The notes under the pieces: model-generated
What the model was told of the DNA's origin: nothing
Seen by the model: only the letters and a program-made list of their open reading frames with translations
The model's database searches: none
Part shown: piece by piece, positions 58,817 to 64,000 of the stretch
Layout: each line of letters begins with the position of its first letter
Position numbering within the stretch: position 1 is the first letter of the stretch
NCBI GenBank assembly: GCA_039810245.1
Contig: JBDHWQ010000002.1
Span: 62,001-126,000, forward strand
DNA: 64,000 nt
Source of the DNA: CALDSL01 sp039810245
GTDB taxonomy: Bacteria; Chloroflexota; Anaerolineae; Anaerolineales; Anaerolineaceae
Direction: 5' to 3'
Program-made: the position numbers and the translations under genes

Positions 58817-61237
58817 ATGCGCAAACGCCTTCCAATCCTGCTCATCATCATCTTCCTGGTCGCTGGGCTGCTTCCCCCGTCTGCCCCGGTTATTGCGCAG
58901 ACAACACCGCCCACCAGCACTTACCCCACCACCGAGCCGGGAGTATTGCTGGTTGGCTACCGGGAAGGCGCTACACCACGTTTGATGGATTTACCATCGC
59001 AAGCTGGTATGGCAGCCCAGGGGCAGGAGCTGCAGGCTCTCACAGCGCTGAATGTAATCAAAATTCGTGTTCCGGCAGGCATGGAAGAACAGGTTCGTCA
59101 GGAGCTGCTGCAAGACCCAGACGTGCGCTTTGTTGAACCGGATTACCTGGTTGAAGCCCAGCTCATTCCCAATGATCCGCGATGGGAAGAGCAGTACGGG
59201 CAGCGCGGTGTCAACGCCCCGGACGCCTGGGATATCACTACCGGCTCCAGCAGCATCACCCTCGCAGTGGTTGATTCGGGTATCGACAGCCGCCACCCCG
59301 AATTTTCCGGCCGCCTGGTACAGGGTTATGATTTTGTCGACGAAGACCGCACCCCGCAGGATGACTGCGGCCATGGCACGCACGTTGCAGGTATTGCTGC
59401 CGCTACCGGCAACAACCGCGCCGGCGTGGCCGGCATGGACTGGCATGCCAAAGTCATGCCCATCCGCGTGATTTCTGATACAGGCGGGCGCTGTTCTGGG
59501 CCGACCAGCGGGCTTGCCAGCGGCATCCTCTACGCGGTTACTCATGGCGCAAAAATCATCAACCTGAGTGTGGGCCTGGGCCCCGGCCAGTTTTCTCAGG
59601 TGTTGGAAGACGCGGTGCGCTACGCTTACCAGCAGGGTGTCGCGGTGTTTGCCGCAGCGGGGAATAATGGCGGAACCAGCCTGCTCCACCCGGCATCTTC
59701 CCCGTACGTCATGGCAGTGGGCGCCACCAACACAGTGCTGACCGATAAGGCTTCTTTCTCCAACAGCACCAGCCAGGACAACCAACGCATGATCGTTGCT
59801 CCGGGAATGAGCATCCTTTCGACCACTCCGCTTGGTTATTTCCTGTATGAAGACTTTGGTGTCGAACGCCGGTATGGTTTGATGTCAGGCACATCGATGG
59901 CTACGCCATTTGCTTCCGGCGCAGCTGCATTGATGGCATCGCTTCCGGAATTTAATACACCTGAAAAGATCTACCAGGCCATGACTGCCACCGCCCGCGA
60001 TATCGGCCCCACCGCGGGTTGGGACCGCCGCACCGGTTATGGCCTGCTGCAGGTAGATCTGGCGATGGGTTTTGAAGATTTCACCCCGCCTTCAACCCCA
60101 GCCGCTGCGTTGGAATACGACTGGGTCAGTTCGCCGGACTGCCCGCAGGTTGAATATTTGTGGGATGATGCCAGCGATGGAAACGTGGTGCCTCTGGCCG
60201 ACCAGGATGCGCGCGTGGTGGTGCAGTTGAACGCTCCCCTGGCATTCGCCGGCCAGACCTTCGCGAGCGTGGTGATTAGTGCCAATGGCTATGTGGCATT
60301 CGACCCTGGTGCGCCGGCATATGGTGACACCACCAATTACCCCCTCCCCTGGCCAGCCCCGCCTAACCTGCTGGTGTCGCCCTTATGGGCTGATCTGACC
60401 CAATCTGTCGGCGGGCAGGTGTACTTCAAGGATACGAGCGATCGCTTCATTGTGCAGTGGGATCAGGTATCCTACCGTGGCATGTATCCGGGCGACAGCC
60501 AGCTAACATTCCAGGTGATTTTCTACCGTTCCAGCGGGCATATTATGTTCCAGTATCATACCCTTAAAGGCCCCGGTTCGGATGGCAGCCGCGGTACGGT
60601 AGGCATTGAAACCGGCCCAGATACCGGCACGCAGTACGCTTACAATCAGTCTGGCAAGCTTAAGCCTGGGTTAGCTATTCTGTTTGTCCCTGCGGAACCG
60701 GGCAGCACGCGCAATGTGCTCGACTGCCTGTTTGTGACGCGCGAAGAACTCACTGGTTGTCAACAGCTCCCGCCCTTCGGCGCAGACCTTGCCCGTGAAA
60801 CAAGGGACCTTCCTGATGATGTGCAGCTCAGTATTCGCCTGTTGCGCGTCGTGCCACGCAACTGGCCGGAAAGCTTCCTGTCACTCGAGCATTTCGCGGA
60901 GATTACCGCTGAGCCGGGCGTCTCGTTTGCCCGCGTATGCTATGCCTACACCATGACAGATGTCCTACGCGCCGGTGGACGCCCGCAAAACCTGTTCCTT
61001 GCGGTGAGCCAGCCGCGCGCAAAAACATGGCAACCATTGTCCACGCAGGCAGACACAGCCGGTACGCAGCTCATCGCCACGCTCGATCATCTTTCGGTTT
61101 TTGGCGTTTTTGCCACGCGCCCGATGCAACTCCCCGAGACTGGCGCCGCGCTCGCGCAGCAGCGCCCGCCGGTCGCCGGGCTGGCAGTGTTGGGGCTGCT
61201 GCTCGGGTGCCTGGTCTGGCATTGGAAAAAGCGCTGA
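58817..61237 (+). CDS. Subtilisin-family serine protease with LPETG cell-wall sorting signal
   Basis: 806 aa. Signal peptide (1-27), then a fervidolysin-like propeptide (about 40-112: PGVLLVGYREG, NVIKIRVPAG). The S8 catalytic domain holds D153 (VVDSGID), H186 (GHGTHVAG) and S360 (GTSMATP). A beta-rich region near 425-640 resembles surface adhesion or pre-peptidase domains. The C-terminus is a complete sorting signal: L772-P-E-T-G776, a hydrophobic helix and final KKR. The protein should be cleaved after Thr and tethered to the envelope. The neighbour at 61240 is a sortase. Confidence 0.93.
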   Translation: MRKRLPILLIIIFLVAGLLPPSAPVIAQTTPPTSTYPTTEPGVLLVGYREGATPRLMDLPSQAGMAAQGQELQALTALNVIKIRVPAGMEEQVRQELLQDPDVRFVEPDYLVEAQLIPNDPRWEEQYGQRGVNAPDAWDITTGSSSITLAVVDSGIDSRHPEFSGRLVQGYDFVDEDRTPQDDCGHGTHVAGIAAATGNNRAGVAGMDWHAKVMPIRVISDTGGRCSGPTSGLASGILYAVTHGAKIINLSVGLGPGQFSQVLEDAVRYAYQQGVAVFAAAGNNGGTSLLHPASSPYVMAVGATNTVLTDKASFSNSTSQDNQRMIVAPGMSILSTTPLGYFLYEDFGVERRYGLMSGTSMATPFASGAAALMASLPEFNTPEKIYQAMTATARDIGPTAGWDRRTGYGLLQVDLAMGFEDFTPPSTPAAALEYDWVSSPDCPQVEYLWDDASDGNVVPLADQDARVVVQLNAPLAFAGQTFASVVISANGYVAFDPGAPAYGDTTNYPLPWPAPPNLLVSPLWADLTQSVGGQVYFKDTSDRFIVQWDQVSYRGMYPGDSQLTFQVIFYRSSGHIMFQYHTLKGPGSDGSRGTVGIETGPDTGTQYAYNQSGKLKPGLAILFVPAEPGSTRNVLDCLFVTREELTGCQQLPPFGADLARETRDLPDDVQLSIRLLRVVPRNWPESFLSLEHFAEITAEPGVSFARVCYAYTMTDVLRAGGRPQNLFLAVSQPRAKTWQPLSTQADTAGTQLIATLDHLSVFGVFATRPMQLPETGAALAQQRPPVAGLAVLGLLLGCLVWHWKKR
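61130..61144 (+). other. LPETG sortase recognition motif coding site
   Basis: Codons for L-P-E-T-G, residues 772-776 of the subtilase, followed by about 20 hydrophobic residues and KKR at the C-terminus. This is the classic layout of a cell-wall sorting signal. Confidence 0.85.
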
Positions 61238-61239
61238 AC

Positions 61240-61917
61240 ATGCGCGTGTTATGCTGGCTGTGCCTGGTTGCTTTTGCATTGACCAGCTGCGCACCTGAGC
61301 CCGTATCCAGCAGGCCGGCGCCGGCAAGTACTCTCCCGGCGCCGCTTTTACACCGGTCTGTGCATACGCTCACACCCGTGGCTACGATCACCGCCGCGCC
61401 CACCCAGACCCCTCTGCCAGACAGCATCGAGGAGATGGCGCGAAGTGTCTACGGCGAACGGCTGGTGCAGCAAATCCAGGTACCGGCCATCGGGGTACGC
61501 GCCCCGGTGCGCCCGGTGGGTTGGGAAGTGCAGTCCGCGTCGGACCTGCCCGAGTGGGATAACCCCGAAGCCGAAGTGGGCTGGGTGGTATCCAGTGCCC
61601 TTCCCGGCGACAATGGCGCGATCATTCTATATGGGCACAACAATATCCACTCCTCGATCTTCAAACGTCTCGCTGACCTGAAAACAGGCGATACGATCGA
61701 TCTACAGACCGGGATGGAAACATGGCAGTACCGCGTGCAGAGCGTAGAAATCGTGGCTGTCACCGGGCCGGACGAAGACCTGGCCGCCTACAGGCGTGTT
61801 TTTGAACCGCAAACGCAGGCCAGCCTCGTGCTACTTTCCTGCTGGCCGCCGGATAACAATACCCACCGGGTCATCATCACCGCCGTACCGGATTTTGCGC
61901 CCGTCAATCCGCTATGA
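61240..61917 (+). CDS. Sortase (class D/E-like) with lipoprotein-type signal
   Basis: 225 aa from the ATG at 61240, two bases after the subtilase stop. Sortases cleave LPxTG-type motifs and join proteins to a wall precursor. Catalytic residues seen: H133 in YGHNN, C201 in VLLSCWPP and R210 in THRVII. The N-terminus (MRVLCWLCLVAFALTSCAPE) has a lipobox L14-T15-S16-C17, so the enzyme is probably a lipoprotein rather than a helix-anchored protein. A Pro/Thr linker (about 18-65) follows. The substrate is very likely the preceding LPETG protease. Overall length is that of class D/E sortases. Confidence 0.88.
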   Translation: MRVLCWLCLVAFALTSCAPEPVSSRPAPASTLPAPLLHRSVHTLTPVATITAAPTQTPLPDSIEEMARSVYGERLVQQIQVPAIGVRAPVRPVGWEVQSASDLPEWDNPEAEVGWVVSSALPGDNGAIILYGHNNIHSSIFKRLADLKTGDTIDLQTGMETWQYRVQSVEIVAVTGPDEDLAAYRRVFEPQTQASLVLLSCWPPDNNTHRVIITAVPDFAPVNPL

Positions 61918-61942
61918 CATTTCACCTGCTCCATGTTAAAAT
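61914..61942 (+). promoter_or_regulatory. Promoter for ssnA leader
   Basis: ATGACA (61914-61919) and TAAAAT (61937-61942) with 17-bp spacing. ATGACA overlaps the sortase stop codon. Predicted start near 61949, leaving a leader of about 205 nt before ssnA. Confidence 0.5.
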
Positions 61943-61948
61943 ATTTTG

Positions 61949-62154
61949 ACAGGATCAGGTGGTCGGCCTCAAGGATTCCTTGACCGGCGTAGGGCGAGAT
62001 GCCCTTCGAAAAGTACCGCCGACCCAGACACCGATCCATGCAGACAACGAGACGCTTACGCACCGCAAATTTCCCGCGCGACTCCCGGATTTCGCGCGTC
62101 CAATCCTATTCTTATGGCTCAACCTGCTGTTCTGAGTGAATTGGAGGTCATTTT
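61949..62154 (+). promoter_or_regulatory. Structured 5' leader of ssnA, three-way junction (riboswitch candidate)
   Basis: About 205 nt with a compact fold. P1: GGATC (61952-61956) with GATCC (62033-62037); GGTG (61958-61961) with CACC (62029-62032); GTCGGC (61962-61967) with GCCGAC (62018-62023). One bulged A and a 5-nt bulge CCAGA are left. P2: TCAAGG (61969-61974) with CCTTGA (61978-61983). P3: AGGGC (61991-61995) with GCCCT (62001-62005). Junction strands hold ACCGGCG-like and GAAAAGTACC segments. A rival pairing CGGCG (61985-61989) with CGCCG (62017-62021) excludes part of P1. A further hairpin CGCGCGA/TCGCGCG (62075-62098) follows. No known riboswitch class was recognised. Confidence 0.45.
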
Positions 62155-63501
62155 ATGTTAATTCTTGATGGGAAGATCGTTACCTGGGGCAAGAACCCCC
62201 AGATCCTCGAGGGGCAGGCCATTTATGTGCATGGTAACCGTATTGAGGAAATGGGCCCGCAGTTTGAAATGTTGGAACGCTATCCACGGGAAGAGCGCAT
62301 GTATGCCAACGGCCAGTATATTATGCCCGGCAATATTTGCGCGCATACCCATTTTTATGGCGCGTTTTCGCGCGGCATGGCCATCCCTGGTGCGCCGGCT
62401 GAAGACTTTCCACAGATCCTTGAGAAGTTATGGTGGCCACTGGATCGATCACTGCTCGAACAGGATGTACGCTATTCCACGCTGGTCTGCCTGGTGGACG
62501 CGATACGACACGGCACCACAACCCTGATCGACCATCACGCCTCACCGGAGTGTATCAGCGGCTCGTTGGATGTAATCGCTGATGCGGTGGAGCAATCCGG
62601 TCTGCGCGCCTCATTGTGCTACGAGGTCACCGACCGCAACGGTCAGGAAGGCGCGCTCCAAGGCATCCGCGAAAATACACGCTTTCTCGACCGCGTGGCG
62701 CGCGAGCGTCCAGCGAATGGCCGGCTGGCAGCTATGTTCGGCTTTCACGCCGGGCTGACGGTCTCAGATGCGACCCTGGCGGCAAGCCGGGCGGCGGTTG
62801 GAGAGGACGTTGGCTTTCATATCCACGTGGCTGAGCACAGCGTGGATGAATACGACAGCCTGGCGAAGAGCGGCATGCGCGTGGTGGACCGGCTGCAAAA
62901 GTTTGGTATTCTGGGCCCAAAAACGATTGTGGTGCATGCCGTGCACGTTGACGCGCGCGAGATCGCCATCCTGGCGGAAACGGATACATGGGTTTCTCAC
63001 CAGCCGCGCTCGAATATGAATAATGCCGTTGGCCTGCCTGCAGTCGAAGATATGCTGCGTTCAGGTGTGCGCGTTTGCCTGGGTAATGATGGTTTTTCCA
63101 ATGCAATGTGGGAAGAATGGAAGGCATTGTACCTGGCGCATAAGCTGTATCACCGCGACCCGCGCCGCATGAATGGCAGCATCGTGGCGCAAATGGCTAT
63201 CAGCAATAATGCCGAGCTGGCAGCGTCACAGTTTGGCAGCGCGCGGCTGGGCGAAATCACACCCGGCGCGCTGGCTGACCTGATTTTTGTGGACTACCAG
63301 CCTTTCACGGAACTGACTGCTGGCAACCTGCCCTGGCATATGCTCTTCGGCTTCCATGAAAGCATGATCACCACCACGATTGTGGATGGGCAGGTATTGA
63401 TGGCAAACCGCGAGATAAAAACCCTGGATGCGGCCAAAATCGCCGCCGACGCGCGCCAGTATTCGGCTGCGGTCTGGCAGCGCTACCAGGAACAGTTTTA
63501 A
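62155..63501 (+). CDS. ssnA: Putative aminohydrolase SsnA
   Basis: 448 aa. Amidohydrolase-superfamily enzyme that closely follows SsnA of E. coli: HTHFYG (H64, H66), FSRGM, LWWPLDRSL, DHHASPECISGSLD, YEVTDRN, SNMNNAVG and the metal-binding DGFSN near the end of the barrel. SsnA genes lie in clusters for purine or other molybdenum hydroxylases; the substrate is not firmly known. The ATG has GGAGG 6-8 nt upstream. The gene is followed after 15 bp by an F420-type reductase. Start chosen by the ribosome-binding site. Confidence 0.9.
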   Translation: MLILDGKIVTWGKNPQILEGQAIYVHGNRIEEMGPQFEMLERYPREERMYANGQYIMPGNICAHTHFYGAFSRGMAIPGAPAEDFPQILEKLWWPLDRSLLEQDVRYSTLVCLVDAIRHGTTTLIDHHASPECISGSLDVIADAVEQSGLRASLCYEVTDRNGQEGALQGIRENTRFLDRVARERPANGRLAAMFGFHAGLTVSDATLAASRAAVGEDVGFHIHVAEHSVDEYDSLAKSGMRVVDRLQKFGILGPKTIVVHAVHVDAREIAILAETDTWVSHQPRSNMNNAVGLPAVEDMLRSGVRVCLGNDGFSNAMWEEWKALYLAHKLYHRDPRRMNGSIVAQMAISNNAELAASQFGSARLGEITPGALADLIFVDYQPFTELTAGNLPWHMLFGFHESMITTTIVDGQVLMANREIKTLDAAKIAADARQYSAAVWQRYQEQF

Positions 63502-63516
63502 CCCCTTGGAGATTCG

Positions 63517-64000
63517 ATGAACAGCACCCCTATGCAATCCCCGAAGACCATCGCCATTATCGGCGGGACCGGCAAAGAAGGTAAAGGCCTGGCATACCGT
63601 TGGGCGCGCGCAGGACACCGCGTGATTATCGGCTCGCGCCAGGTAGAGAAAGCCCAGGCAGCGGTGGAAGAAGTGCTCGCCATTTCCACTGCCGGTGCGC
63701 AAATTAGCGGCATGACCAACCCCGAGGCGGCCCAGCAGGCTGACCTGGTAGTGCTGACCGTACCTTATGCCGTGCACTGCGACATGCTCGAAGCGCTCAA
63801 ACCCTACCTGGCCGGGAAAATCCTGGTGGATGTGACTGTCCCTCTGGTTCCGCCCAAGGTAACCAAGGTGCAGATGCCCCCTGAAGGCAGCGCATCCATG
63901 CAGGCGCAAAAGCTGCTGGGCGAGGAGACGGCTGTGGTCGCCGCATTCCAGAACATTTCGTATGAGAAACTGTTCAATGATGAAGACATCGAGTGTGATG
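63517..64000 (+). CDS. NADPH-dependent F420 reductase-family protein, 5' part
   Basis: The first 161 residues of a protein cut by the right edge. The N-terminal Rossmann motif AIIGGTGKEGKGLAYRW and VIIGSR match the NADPH:F420 oxidoreductase (Fno/NpdG) family. Further parts are ADLVVLTVPY, ILVDVTVPL and FQNISYEKL. It moves hydride between NADPH and the deazaflavin F420. Without the F420-binding end it could also be a related NADP-binding reductase. It is co-directional with ssnA and likely under the same leader. Confidence 0.85.
   Translation, partial: MNSTPMQSPKTIAIIGGTGKEGKGLAYRWARAGHRVIIGSRQVEKAQAAVEEVLAISTAGAQISGMTNPEAAQQADLVVLTVPYAVHCDMLEALKPYLAGKILVDVTVPLVPPKVTKVQMPPEGSASMQAQKLLGEETAVVAAFQNISYEKLFNDEDIECD

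Noticed and set aside
61987..61994. GCGTAGGG resembles the 3' end of a TPP riboswitch
   Set aside because: The rest of the THI box (CTGAGA and the ACC-TGATC segments in order) is missing, and the stem layout differs.
62075..62098. Hairpin CGCGCGA/TCGCGCG as an intrinsic terminator
   Set aside because: No T run follows directly (TCCAATCCTATTCTT); kept only as part of the structured leader.
1..64000. CRISPR array, prophage, insertion sequence or large repeats
   Set aside because: No regularly spaced repeats, no integrase or transposase reading frame and no terminal inverted repeats were seen.

Overview
The window is a gene-dense stretch (about 60 protein genes, one tRNA) of a GC-rich bacterial chromosome. 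The protein repertoire suggests a Chloroflexota bacterium, probably Anaerolineae. Pointers are a membrane pyrophosphatase, an F420-type NADPH reductase, YfhO-like multi-pass proteins, a membrane-anchored NACHT-HEAT protein and a PHP/AlbA fusion. This assignment is inference from gene content; no rRNA is present. No insertion sequence, prophage, CRISPR array or origin was seen. Both edges cut genes: hppA on the left and an F420 reductase on the right.

Layout. 1-10 kb: end of hppA, RluA-type pseudouridine synthase, aldo/keto reductase, M14 carboxypeptidase, an ABM protein overlapping an iron-type alcohol dehydrogenase, DegV, PRPP synthetase, P1 peptidase and zwf. 10-18.7 kb: zinc-ribbon and SH3 proteins, esterase, patatin, an unrecognised 451-aa protein, class V aminotransferase, MFS transporter, smpB and a phytol-kinase-like CDP-transferase. 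18.7-26 kb: a long plus-strand run of histidine ammonia-lyase, Tat-type L,D-transpeptidase, a CcdA/TlpA/glutaredoxin-DUF2085 thiol-redox set, pgeF, and the yggS-yggT-yggU trio. 26-29 kb (minus): NACHT-HEAT protein and a coiled-coil zinc-ribbon protein. 29-37 kb: four overlapping multi-pass membrane genes arranged A-B-A'-B'. 37-39 kb: MoxR ATPase and DUF58. 39-49.4 kb (minus): MogA, PHP-AlbA, receiver, Lon, Hsp20, tRNA-Arg(TCT), two unrecognised linked genes, LysM/M23 peptidase, DUF192 and a receiver. 49.4-51 kb (plus): exonuclease III and a NarL-type regulator. 51-58.5 kb (minus): endonuclease IV-like protein, DgkA, YbeY, PgpH, YqeY, ComEA, DUF1385 and an M20 dipeptidase. 58.8-64 kb (plus): subtilase with an LPETG tail, a sortase, then a structured leader followed by ssnA and an F420 reductase.

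How genes work together. The strongest functional links are: the subtilase ending in a complete cell-wall sorting signal directly before its probable sortase; the CcdA-TlpA-Grx/DUF2085 disulfide module; Hsp20-Lon protein quality control; PgpH-YbeY-DgkA, a widespread housekeeping arrangement; and ssnA with an F420-type reductase behind a roughly 200-nt leader that folds on paper into a three-way junction. Three divergent intergenic regions carry overlapping back-to-back -10 elements. Two genes have a -10 placed so that transcription would begin at or next to their start codon.

The best candidates for something undescribed are the 61.95-62.15 kb leader, the lipoprotein-like sortase with its linked substrate, the 45.1-47.1 kb unknown pair, and the duplicated membrane-protein quartet.
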